Source of the DNA: Planctomycetota bacterium
GTDB lineage: Bacteria > Planctomycetota > Planctomycetia > Pirellulales > PLA5
Length of the DNA: 51,207 nucleotides
NCBI GenBank assembly: GCA_003576845.1
Contig: QEVJ01000023.1
Location: 1 to 51,207 of the forward strand
Reading direction: 5' to 3'
Below are positions 17,237-25,834 of the stretch, piece by piece (positions within the stretch are counted from its first letter, which is position 1; every line of letters starts with the position of its first letter). The translations under genes and the position numbers were made by a program. The notes below the pieces were generated by a model. It ran no database searches. It was not told the origin of the DNA and worked only from the letters and a program-made list of their open reading frames with translations.

Positions 17237-20200
17237 GTGACATTGGGCCGCCGGTCGTTCGTTCGATTGCCGTTTTCTCCAAGAGATCGGAAGCCGCGAG
17301 GGCGGCGGCGGCTCGGCATCGAGGCGCTCGAAGCGCGGCAATTGCTCTGTGCCGAACATCTGCTCGCCGCGGGTCTGCTGGCGACGGCCGACGAGCTGGC
17401 GGCGACTTCGATTGCGATTCCGCCGGAGGGTCTGCCGCCGGTCGAACTCGGCCCGGAGCCGATTCGCGTCGGTGGCGCCGCGGCCGCTCCGCCGCCCACC
17501 GCTGCGAATGGCTTGCCGCTGTTGGAAAGCCGGCCGGGCGCGCCCGTGGCCCTGTACCTCGACTTCGACGGCTTTTCGGGCAACGGCTACGGCGGACAGC
17601 AGACGCACGCGCCCTACAGCATCGACGGCGACAGCACGACCTACAACGCCCAAGAGCAGACGAACATCATCGAAGGCTGGCGGCGGATCTCCGCCCACTT
17701 TGCGCCGTTCGACGTGAACGTCACCACGATCGTCCCGACGATTCCCAAAACGTGGACCGTCATCACGCCGAGTTTTGGTGGGCCGGGCTATAGCTGGGGC
17801 CAGTTCAACGGGTTTGCGCCCAGTTCATTCAATCCGCAGGGAGACCTGCTGAGCCGCACGACCGGCATTCTGCACGAGATCGGCCACGACTTCGGCCTCG
17901 CCCACCAGTCGGAATACGATCTTCTCGGAAACAAGACCAAGGAGTATCGCAACGGGTACGATTCGCTCCACGGCCCGATCATGGGCGTCGACTACGACGG
18001 GAGCGTGCCGAAGTGGTACATCGGCCACCCGGCGAACAGCCCGAGCGCCTTGCAAGACGACGTGGCGATCATCGCGGCGAAGATCAGGCCGCTGCAAGGT
18101 GCGGGCGGCGATGGCTTTCGCGCCGACGACCACGGCAACGCGATCGGCACGGCGACGGTGCTCGCGTCCGAAGGCGGCGTGCAGCAATCGCCCGGCATCA
18201 TCGAGCGGCTCACGGACCGCGACGTGTTCGCGTTTACGTCCGCCGGCGGCGCCGTGTCGATCGACGCCACGCGCGATTCGATCTCCGGCGTCGACATGAA
18301 GCTCGAAGTCTACGCCGCCAACGGCACCCTGCTCGCCGCCAGCGACACGACGCCGAACAATCAGTTCCTGACGCTCGCGCTCGACGCGGGCACGTATTAC
18401 GCCGCCGTTTCGAGCCACGGCGACTACAGCGACATCGGGCCATACAACCTCACGGTGCAATCGCTGCCCGCGAACTGGCAGCATCAAGACGTAGGCAACG
18501 TCGGCCAGGCGGGGTACGTGCGCTATGACGCGGCGACCGAGACGTTCGCGGTCGGCGGCAGCGGGACGCGGATCGGCGAGACGTCGGACTCGTTCCACTT
18601 TGCCTATCAGCAGCTTACGGGAGACGGCGAGATCGTCGCCCGCGTCACGGCGATCGAGAACACGAACAATTCGGCGAAGGCGGGCGTGATGATCCGCCAG
18701 TCGCTGGCGAACAACTCGCCGCACGCCTACATGCTGGCCGCGACGGCGAGCGGGTCGTGGCTTCGTTCGCGGACGACGACCGGTGGCAGCTCCAGCGATT
18801 CGCCGCGCGCGGATGAGCCGTTCGCGCCGATCTGGGTGCGCCTCGTTCGCAGCGGCGACACGCTGACGGGTTACACCTCGGCGAACGGCGTCGACTGGAC
18901 GCTCGAAGGGTCGACGACGATCGGCGGGCTGCCGGCCCAGGTTTTCATTGGCCTCGCAACGACGGCGACGAACAACAGCGTGGTGAACGATTCGACGTAC
19001 ACGAACGTCACGGTCACGGGCAACGTCGGCACGCCGCCGGAAGTCGTCAACGCCCTGCCCGCGCCGACCGGTCTCGCCGTGACGGCCACGACGCGCAACA
19101 GCATCGCGCTCGGCTGGGACGCCGTCGATGGCGCGACCGGTTATACGATCGAACGCTCGGCCGACGGAACGCAGTATTCTCAGGTCGGCACGACGAGCGC
19201 CGCGACCACCACGTTCAACAACACGGGCCTTACGAGCTTTCAGCGGTACTTCTATCGCGTGCGGGCGAGCGATGCGTCCGGCGTTTCGGTCGCGTCGAAC
19301 TTCACGAGCGGCGTGACGCGGCCCGGCGCGGTGACGAGTTTCAGCGTTACCAGTTGGAACGAGACGCAACTCATCCTCAACTGGCGCGACACGAGCGGCG
19401 AAACGGGCTATCGCATCGAGCGGTCGACGGATGGGACGAACTTTTCGACCGTCGCGACGGTCGGCATCAATGTGCCGAGCTACACCGACGGCGGACTCAC
19501 GCCGGGCGCGAACTACACGTATCGCGTCGTGACGCTCGATGCCCAAGGCGACGCGACGACAAGCGGCACGTCGTCGAGTTCGACGCGGCTGCCCGCGCCC
19601 AACGTTTCGTTCAGCGAAGTAGCGGCCGATCACATCACGCTCGGGTGGGCCGATTTGAACGGCGAGACCGAGTACGTCGTCGAGCGCTCGACCAACGGCA
19701 CGGACTACGCCGCCGTTGCGACGCTGCCCGCGGGCACGACGACCTATCGCGACGAGAGCGTCGCGCCGCTCGGCGAATATCACTATCGAATGGCGGCGCG
19801 GAACGGGTCGATTCCCGGCATTGAGAGCGACGTTCTTTTCGCCGGCACGCCGGGCGGAACGCTGCCTGCGCCGTGGATTTCGCAGGACGTGGGCAACGTG
19901 CCGGGAACGGGCGCGGCGGGCTTCGACGGCGAAACGTTCACGCTGATTTCGGCCGGAACCGATCTTTCGGGCACGACCGACTCGCTACACTTCGTCCGGC
20001 AGCCGCTCGTGGGCGACGGCACGATTCTCGCGCGGCTCGCGTCGCTCGAAGAGACGTCGGTCGACGCCGAAATCGGCTTGATGGTCCGCGAAACGCTCAA
20101 CAACAACTCGAAGAGCTTCGCGGTCGTCGCCGCGCCGGGCGAGGAGGCCCATCTGCGATATCGCACGAGCACCGGCGGGAGCAGCACGAGCCCGGGCGCC

Positions 20201-22597
20201 GGCCCGATTGGGCCGCAATGGCTCAAGCTAACACGCTCGGGCAACACGTTCACGGGGTATACGTCGGCCGACGGCAAGACCTGGACGCAGCTCGGCAGCG
20301 CCGTGACGATTTCGATGAGCGAGACGGTTCACGTCGGCCTGGCGTCGACGAGCGCCAACTCGGAGGCTTTGAACCTAGCGACGTTCGACAACGTGTGGGT
20401 CGGGTTGGACATGCCGCTCGCCCGGCCGGATGCGGTCGCGCTCGACGAGGACACGACGTATGTCGGCGCTGGCGGCGGCGTGTTGACAAACGACTTGAAT
20501 TTTGCGGCGGGATCGACGGCGGAGCTCGCCGACGGGCCGCTCTCCGGCGATCTCACGCTGACAACTACCGGCAGCCTAATCTATACGCCAGACGACGACT
20601 ATTTCGGCGCGGATTCGCTGACATACCGGGTGATTTCGCCGGCGGTGGCGATCGTCCCGCTCAGTGCGCGATGGAAGTATCTCGACAACGGCTCGAATCA
20701 GGGCACGGCCTGGCAGGCGACGGCGTTCGACGACGGCGGTTGGGCTTCGGGTCCCGCGGAATTGGGTTACGGCGACGGCGGCGAAGCAACGGTGGTTGCC
20801 GGCGGACCGAACAACAGCCGCTTTGCAACCACGTATTTCCGCAAGACGATCGTTCTGCCCGAAGGCGTTTCGGCGAGCGACCTGGCGATGCGGCTGCAGC
20901 GCGACGACGCGGCGGCGATTTATCTCAACGGAGTGGAGGTGTATCGCGACGCCAATCTTCCCGCCGATGCCGAATTCGACGACTACGCGACGAGCAGCAT
21001 TCCTAATTCAGAGGAAAGCACGCTGGTGTCGATTCCGCTGCCGGGGCACGCGCTTGCGTCGGGGGCGAACACGATCGCCGTCGAAGTGCATCAAGGCGCG
21101 GCCAATAGCAGCGACGTGAGCTTCTCGCTCGAGCTAACGGGGCGGTACCGTTCCGCGCCGGCGACGGTGACATTCGACGTGCGGCCCGTGGCGGATTTAC
21201 CCGTTGCGGTCGCGGACGATTATGAGGCTGCGGGCGGTTCGCTCGACATCGCCTCGCCGGGCGTGCTCGGGAACGACACCGATGCCGACGGCGATTCCCT
21301 GGTGGCCCTGCTCAAGTCGCCGACGACGAACGGCGCGCTCGTCTTCAACGCCGACGGCTCGTTCAGCTACGCGCCGAACGCCGGCTTCTCGGGCGAGGAT
21401 TCGTTTGCGTATGCCGTGACGGACGGAACGCCGCTCGCGCTCGTGCCGGCCCAGAGCGATTGGAAGTATCTCGACACGGGCGTCGATCCCGGCGCGGTGT
21501 GGCGCGAGCTCGGGTTCGACGACGCGGCGTGGGCGAGCGGCCCGGGCCAACTCGGCTACGGCGACGACGACGAAGCGACGATGGTCAACTGCGGCCCGAC
21601 GGCGCCGGACTGTAACGCGAACAACTTCGCGACGACGTACTTCCGCCGCAAGTTTACGGTCGAAGATCCGGCGCTCGTCGATTCGCTCGTCGTCGATCTC
21701 GTGCGCGACGACGCGGCGGCGGTGTTTCTCAACGGCGTGCAGATTTTCCGCGACGCCGATCTGCCGGCCGCGGCGGGACATGGAACTTATGCGACGGGCA
21801 CGTCCGACGAGAACGAGGCGTCTTCGTTTGCGGTCGCCGCGTCGTTGCTCGCAGCGGGCGAGAACATCCTGGCCGTCGAAGTGCACCAGGCGTCGGCGAC
21901 CAGTTCGGACGTCAGCTTCGATTTGGGCCTGCGCGGCCGCGTGCTTTCGGCCGCGGCGACGGTGACGATTACCGTGCCGTCGACCGCGACGCCGGGCGAT
22001 TTCAACGCGGACGACCGCGTCGACGTGGCCGACCTCGATCTGCTGCTCGCGGCGATCCAGAATGGCAGCGTGGACCCGCTGTACGATGTGACCGGCGACG
22101 CGCAGGTGACGCTGGCCGATCTGGACTACGTCGTGGCGAATCTGGTGGAGACCAGCGCGGGCGTCGGCACACGCTACGGCGACATCGACCTCGACGGCGA
22201 CATCGACCGCCGCGACGCCGCGCTGCTGTCGCTGCAATTCGGCCGTTCCGGTCCGGCGACTTGGGGCGGGGGCGATTGGAACGCATCCGGCGCGACCGAT
22301 CTGGCCGATCTCGCGGTGCTTCAGGCGAATCTCGTTCCGCCAGCGCCGCCAAGTCCGCAAGCGGCGAGCGCCGAGGCGATCGTCGTCAAGACGGTCCGCT
22401 CCGGCGCGGGCGTTCGCAGCGACGTTTCTCGAACGGCCGCGACGCTCGTGCGGGCCGCGCGACGAACGCCGGCCGGGAACGATACGCCGCTGCGAGCGGT
22501 GCGTCGAGCGCGGGAGATTATCGCATCGCAGACGCTCGATCTGCTCGCGACCGACGCGGCGACGGAGCATCTCCAACGCGCAGCGCGTTATTCGTAG
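17237..22597 (+). CDS. Giant secreted multidomain protein with metzincin-like protease domain
   Basis: The protein is 1786 residues from a GTG at 17237 (GGAG 9 bp upstream). The N-terminus is basic and carries LGIEALEARQLL, the motif seen at the start of many large exported planctomycete proteins. Residues about 90-270 resemble a zinc metalloprotease of the metzincin clan, with HEIGHDFGLAH (His213, Glu214, His217, His223). A PPC-like beta domain follows (about 290-410), then a jelly-roll of the DUF1349 type (414-600), three fibronectin type III repeats (605-872), a second jelly-roll (877-1059), a cadherin-like segment, a galactose-binding-like module (about 1145-1300), another cadherin-like segment and a second copy of that module (about 1409-1571). 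Dockerin-like calcium repeats (GDFNADDRVDVADLDLLL and DIDLDGDIDRRDA) lie at 1587-1698. No PEP-CTERM tail is present. It probably acts outside the cell; substrate is unknown. Confidence 0.93.
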   Translation: MTLGRRSFVRLPFSPRDRKPRGRRRLGIEALEARQLLCAEHLLAAGLLATADELAATSIAIPPEGLPPVELGPEPIRVGGAAAAPPPTAANGLPLLESRPGAPVALYLDFDGFSGNGYGGQQTHAPYSIDGDSTTYNAQEQTNIIEGWRRISAHFAPFDVNVTTIVPTIPKTWTVITPSFGGPGYSWGQFNGFAPSSFNPQGDLLSRTTGILHEIGHDFGLAHQSEYDLLGNKTKEYRNGYDSLHGPIMGVDYDGSVPKWYIGHPANSPSALQDDVAIIAAKIRPLQGAGGDGFRADDHGNAIGTATVLASEGGVQQSPGIIERLTDRDVFAFTSAGGAVSIDATRDSISGVDMKLEVYAANGTLLAASDTTPNNQFLTLALDAGTYYAAVSSHGDYSDIGPYNLTVQSLPANWQHQDVGNVGQAGYVRYDAATETFAVGGSGTRIGETSDSFHFAYQQLTGDGEIVARVTAIENTNNSAKAGVMIRQSLANNSPHAYMLAATASGSWLRSRTTTGGSSSDSPRADEPFAPIWVRLVRSGDTLTGYTSANGVDWTLEGSTTIGGLPAQVFIGLATTATNNSVVNDSTYTNVTVTGNVGTPPEVVNALPAPTGLAVTATTRNSIALGWDAVDGATGYTIERSADGTQYSQVGTTSAATTTFNNTGLTSFQRYFYRVRASDASGVSVASNFTSGVTRPGAVTSFSVTSWNETQLILNWRDTSGETGYRIERSTDGTNFSTVATVGINVPSYTDGGLTPGANYTYRVVTLDAQGDATTSGTSSSSTRLPAPNVSFSEVAADHITLGWADLNGETEYVVERSTNGTDYAAVATLPAGTTTYRDESVAPLGEYHYRMAARNGSIPGIESDVLFAGTPGGTLPAPWISQDVGNVPGTGAAGFDGETFTLISAGTDLSGTTDSLHFVRQPLVGDGTILARLASLEETSVDAEIGLMVRETLNNNSKSFAVVAAPGEEAHLRYRTSTGGSSTSPGAGPIGPQWLKLTRSGNTFTGYTSADGKTWTQLGSAVTISMSETVHVGLASTSANSEALNLATFDNVWVGLDMPLARPDAVALDEDTTYVGAGGGVLTNDLNFAAGSTAELADGPLSGDLTLTTTGSLIYTPDDDYFGADSLTYRVISPAVAIVPLSARWKYLDNGSNQGTAWQATAFDDGGWASGPAELGYGDGGEATVVAGGPNNSRFATTYFRKTIVLPEGVSASDLAMRLQRDDAAAIYLNGVEVYRDANLPADAEFDDYATSSIPNSEESTLVSIPLPGHALASGANTIAVEVHQGAANSSDVSFSLELTGRYRSAPATVTFDVRPVADLPVAVADDYEAAGGSLDIASPGVLGNDTDADGDSLVALLKSPTTNGALVFNADGSFSYAPNAGFSGEDSFAYAVTDGTPLALVPAQSDWKYLDTGVDPGAVWRELGFDDAAWASGPGQLGYGDDDEATMVNCGPTAPDCNANNFATTYFRRKFTVEDPALVDSLVVDLVRDDAAAVFLNGVQIFRDADLPAAAGHGTYATGTSDENEASSFAVAASLLAAGENILAVEVHQASATSSDVSFDLGLRGRVLSAAATVTITVPSTATPGDFNADDRVDVADLDLLLAAIQNGSVDPLYDVTGDAQVTLADLDYVVANLVETSAGVGTRYGDIDLDGDIDRRDAALLSLQFGRSGPATWGGGDWNASGATDLADLAVLQANLVPPAPPSPQAASAEAIVVKTVRSGAGVRSDVSRTAATLVRAARRTPAGNDTPLRAVRRAREIIASQTLDLLATDAATEHLQRAARYS

Positions 22598-22652
22598 GTC
22601 GGACCGTGCGCACGACCGGCGATTGATTCGTGGCGGGCGTGCCTGATGGGCG

Positions 22653-22683
22653 CAAAAAGAACGGGGCCGAAAAACCGGCCCCG
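22653..22683 (-). terminator. Rho-independent terminator of the PEP-CTERM gene
   Basis: An 8-bp GC stem (CGGGGCCG 22662-22669 pairing with CGGCCCCG 22676-22683) has a six-base loop. On the minus strand it is followed by TTCTTTTTG, a U-rich tract. It lies 42 bp beyond the stop of the gene ending at 22725. Confidence 0.8.
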
Positions 22684-22724
22684 CTCAGAAGCTACCACGG
22701 GCGGCACTTTGGTGAATTGCGTAT

Positions 22725-23582
22725 CTACGCGAGCAAACGTCGCCGGAAAGCAACAATCGCGGCCAACGACGTTAACGTCCAGATGGCGAAGCTCGCCGGT
22801 TCCGGGACGACGTCGTCGGGAGTTTCACGTTGTAACTCGACTAGGAGGAGCTGACTTTGCTTAAGCTTGTCGTACTTTCCCGTTGAAGTGCTGTAGCTTC
22901 CCCAAAGGTTCATCGCGACAACATCATACCGCGCATCGGAATCGTAAGGATTACGACCGGTGTAACTTCCCTTTGAATTGGCCCAGCTGAGTAAGTCATA
23001 AAAAATGGCTTCGGCTGTTGGGTTTAATGCATTATTTGCCTGGATTTGCGTTCTTTCTTCTTGCAAATACCAGATGGCATACTGCAAAGCGTCGGCGCTG
23101 TTCGTGTTGTTCTCGCTGTACGACGACACGCCATACGTGACGTCATCGAGGATCCCTAGCGCAAAGAACTGATAAAGCCACTGCGTCATATCCCCCCACC
23201 GAACGCCACCGCTTTTCGCGTCTCCGCCGATTGGATCCCCATGCTTCGTCGGGTCGAACGTCGATCGATCATACGGCACAGCGACAAGTCCCAACGAGCC
23301 CTGCAATAAGCCGCCGCCCTGAAGGGCGTTCGGTTCGATAGTCACGTAGTAATTTGTATTGAAGTTTATCGTTTCACTATACTCCACGCAGAACGTATCG
23401 AAATCGCCGAATCCTTCTGCGCCACTCTGGAACTTCACCGTGAACTGACCGCCAGGTCCGGTTCCCGTACTATCAAATAGCTTAACCACGTCGCCGGTTT
23501 GAATTGCCGCGACGGCATGTTGCTGAACACTAAGTATTGCCCCTAAGACAATGCTGATACTCGCTAGCTTCGACAACCTCAT
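22725..23582 (-). CDS. PEP-CTERM protein with a probable internal thioester domain
   Basis: The protein is 285 residues with a signal peptide (MRLSKLASISIVLGAILSV). It ends in VPEPASFAIWTLTSLAA and RRR, the tripartite PEP-CTERM sorting signal, so it should be processed by an exosortase. The middle contains FDTFCVEYSE (Cys65) and SADALQYAIWYLQEE (Gln167). A Cys in an FC-x-E context paired with Gln in a Q-x-AIW context is the hallmark of thioester domains, in which Cys and Gln side chains form a reactive bond used for covalent attachment to surfaces. That assignment is my inference from the two motifs. The gene is visibly less GC-rich than its neighbours. It ends in a strong terminator and shares its upstream region with the TolC gene, transcribed the other way. 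Confidence 0.85.
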   Translation of the reverse strand: MRLSKLASISIVLGAILSVQQHAVAAIQTGDVVKLFDSTGTGPGGQFTVKFQSGAEGFGDFDTFCVEYSETINFNTNYYVTIEPNALQGGGLLQGSLGLVAVPYDRSTFDPTKHGDPIGGDAKSGGVRWGDMTQWLYQFFALGILDDVTYGVSSYSENNTNSADALQYAIWYLQEERTQIQANNALNPTAEAIFYDLLSWANSKGSYTGRNPYDSDARYDVVAMNLWGSYSTSTGKYDKLKQSQLLLVELQRETPDDVVPEPASFAIWTLTSLAAIVAFRRRLLA

Positions 23583-24011
23583 TGCTCCACTTCTCCAGTA
23601 GCTACGTCAGTGCGGGAAAAGCAATCGCCCGGCGAACGAGTCGTACTCGGGGGCCGAACAATCGCGACATCAAACAAAACGTCACCAGCCGCCATCCAAC
23701 AATGCTGCCCCGCGTTGGCGTTAGCTCGACCGTTCTTCTCTTACACACTATCTAGGCCGCCGGCTCACAACTCCTGACACCGCTTTGCGTTAGGTGAATG
23801 CTCGAAGCGTTTCTCGCGACTTTTTGAATACCCCCAATAAGTGGTGATGTCGTAATTGCGGCCACACGATCTCGCGCGGCGAGTCCGAGATTTTTCTCAC
23901 CGGCTAATGCGGCCTCCGCCGAAGCTTCCGATGTGGCCCGTCCGCAAGCGACGAATGGGTGCTATCGCCGCTATCGGACACGGCGGTCAGCCCTGCCCAC
24001 TTGAGGCCGTC
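23583..24011. other. Divergent intergenic region, PEP-CTERM gene to TolC gene
   Basis: This 429-bp stretch must contain promoters for both genes. It is relatively AT-rich, especially 23690-23860. No confident promoter pair or operator could be picked by eye. An in-frame extension of the TolC frame reaches back to 23856 but lacks a good ribosome-binding site. Confidence 0.4.
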
Positions 24012-25466
24012 GTGCGATTATTTCTCGTGTCGATCGCCTGGCTCGTTGCTGTGGGGAGCTCCCCAACGATCACCCTGCGCGCCGAGACGCTTGGGGATGC
24101 CTGGTCGAGCGCGTTGGCGGCGGATTATCGGTTGGCGGCTAGTCGGCAGGCGATTTCGGCGGCGGAGATGCGGTCGGCGGCCGCTTCGGCGGACCGTTGG
24201 CCGCAGGTTTCGGTGGAGACGGTGTACACGGTTCGCGACAACGAGCCGGCGTTTCAATTCACGGCGCCCGCCCTGGCCGGTCTGGGGTTTGGGGGACCGC
24301 TGACGTTTCCCTATTCGCAGCGCGACAACTTCGCGGCGGGCGCCACGGCGTCGCTGCCGCTTTACACGAGCGGGCGGATCGGGCATCAAATCGACGCGGC
24401 GCAGGCGCGTCTTTCTTCCGAGCACGCCGAAGCGGAGCGGACCGAGCTGGCGATCAAGATGGCGGTTGCCGATGCTTACGTGGGCGTGTTGCGGGCCCGG
24501 CAAGTCGCCGCGGTCGCGCGGCAGAGCTACGAGAACATGCTTGCCCACGAGCGCGACGTGGCGCAGATGTACGAGAACGAGATGGCGCCGCAGACGGACT
24601 TGCTCGCCGCGCAGGTTGCGCGGGCTCAAGCGCGGCATCGCGAGATTCAGGCCCAAAGCCAGCTCGACCAGGCGTGTGCCAGTTTCAATCGCCAACTCGG
24701 CCGGCCTCTCGCGGCACAAGTTGCGGTCGAAGAATTGCCGCTTTCGCCGCTGCACGACAACATCGACGCGCTCACCGAGCGCGCCTGGGCGAACCGGCCG
24801 GAACTTTCGTCGCTTGCGGCGCAGGCGCAGTCGCTGCGGCATCAAGCGGACGCGACCCGCGCCGCCCATGCGCCGCAGATCGAGCTGCGCGGCTCGTATG
24901 CGTTTGCGGAGAACGATTTTCAAACGCCCGAAGGCCTGGCGGCGGCGGGGGTCGTGTTGCAATACAACGTGTTCGACGCGGGCCGGCGGCGCTATGCGGC
25001 GGAGGCCGATTCGCTTTCGGCGGATCGCGCGTTGCTCTTGCACGAGGACCAAAAGCGGAGCATCGCGCTCGAAGTGCGTCAGGCGTGGCTCGCGGCGCGC
25101 GAAGCCCACAGCCGCATCGAAGTCTCGCGCGAGGCGGTGCAGCAAGCGGCGGAAAGTCTTCGCGTTTCGCGGCTCCGCTATTCGCAAGGCGTGGGCACGA
25201 ACACGGAGGTTCTCGACGCCGAAACGCGGCACGTCGAAACGGCCCGCGACCATCAGCTTGCGATTTACGATTACGTGCTGGCGGTGATTCGGCTGCGGTA
25301 CGTGGCGGGAGAAATCGACCTGGCGCTAGCGGCGCCGTCCGAGGCACGGCAATCGCATCCGAAGGCGAAGGCAGATCGTCCGACTTCGTCGCCGCCGGAA
25401 GAGATACCGCCGAGCCCCGGGCGATCGGCGTTTCGCCGCTTGCCGCCCGTGGATTCGCGCAAATAG
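24012..25466 (+). CDS. TolC-family outer-membrane efflux protein
   Basis: This protein would form a trimeric channel through the outer membrane for efflux or type I export. From the GTG at 24012 it is 484 residues, within the usual TolC range. The signal peptide reads VVRLFLVSIAWLVAVGSS after GAGG 5 bp upstream. The two long repeated helical hairpins are visible: TLGDAWSSALAADYRLAAS starts the first repeat, and the second begins near ALTERAWANRPELSSLAAQA and includes QYNVFDAGRRRYAAEADSL and RLRYSQGVGTNTEVLDAE, the classic TolC repeat signatures. The last 40 residues are rich in proline and charge. No membrane-fusion or inner-membrane pump gene is adjacent, so it is an orphan channel. Longer starts up to 23856 are possible. 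Confidence 0.9.
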   Translation: MRLFLVSIAWLVAVGSSPTITLRAETLGDAWSSALAADYRLAASRQAISAAEMRSAAASADRWPQVSVETVYTVRDNEPAFQFTAPALAGLGFGGPLTFPYSQRDNFAAGATASLPLYTSGRIGHQIDAAQARLSSEHAEAERTELAIKMAVADAYVGVLRARQVAAVARQSYENMLAHERDVAQMYENEMAPQTDLLAAQVARAQARHREIQAQSQLDQACASFNRQLGRPLAAQVAVEELPLSPLHDNIDALTERAWANRPELSSLAAQAQSLRHQADATRAAHAPQIELRGSYAFAENDFQTPEGLAAAGVVLQYNVFDAGRRRYAAEADSLSADRALLLHEDQKRSIALEVRQAWLAAREAHSRIEVSREAVQQAAESLRVSRLRYSQGVGTNTEVLDAETRHVETARDHQLAIYDYVLAVIRLRYVAGEIDLALAAPSEARQSHPKAKADRPTSSPPEEIPPSPGRSAFRRLPPVDSRK

Positions 25467-25537
25467 CGGATGCGACAGCAAGCGGTGGCCTTCGAGGCAA
25501 CGGAGCTTCGAACACCTTTACGCACGCGGATGATCCA

Positions 25538-25564
25538 TTGACAAGAGGCTTTTGAGTGTATAAT
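25538..25564 (+). promoter_or_regulatory. Sigma-70-type promoter with perfect hexamers
   Basis: TTGACA (25538-25543) and TATAAT (25559-25564) match consensus exactly, but the spacer is 15 bp, shorter than the usual 17. It lies 52 bp upstream of the 72-residue ORF and about 245 bp upstream of the SDH protease. Confidence 0.6.
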
Positions 25565-25615
25565 TTAACAGCCCCTTTTCGGAGGAGTGAAACCCTTGAT
25601 TTCGGGAGGTGCGAT

Positions 25616-25834
25616 ATGAATAACGCAGACGCCCTTCGGGACGCCGAAATGTGGGGACTGATCCAGCTAGCCCGCGAGGCGTTACCCAGTGGTGGAGCGA
25701 TCCAAACTGGCGGGGAGCGGTTGGTCTCTTTTCGCTACCGCGCCGAAGATTCTTCGCAGGCGTGTTTGACCGAGCTTTCAAACCAGGCATACCCGGTCGG
25801 AGTCTGTCATGCCAAATTGGAGCGAAATTCTTAA
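25616..25834 (+). CDS. Small ORF, 72 residues, overlapping the SDH protease start
   Basis: No family was recognised. The ATG at 25616 has a GGGAGG ribosome-binding site 7 bp upstream and a promoter with perfect hexamers just before it, which is stronger signal than most genes here show. The protein starts MNNADALRDAEMWGLIQLAR, is soluble-looking, and has two cysteines (QACLTEL and GVCHAK). Its last 26 bases overlap the start of the protease gene, which suggests translational coupling. It could be a small partner or substrate of the protease, or simply a leader that drives protease translation. Whether the protein itself is conserved cannot be judged from the sequence alone. Confidence 0.45.
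   Translation: MNNADALRDAEMWGLIQLAREALPSGGAIQTGGERLVSFRYRAEDSSQACLTELSNQAYPVGVCHAKLERNS

Noticed and set aside
25590-25620. Possible 7-10 residue leader peptide before the 72-residue ORF
   Set aside because: GTG and TTG starts exist but spacing to the nearest GGAGG is poor, so it cannot be supported.
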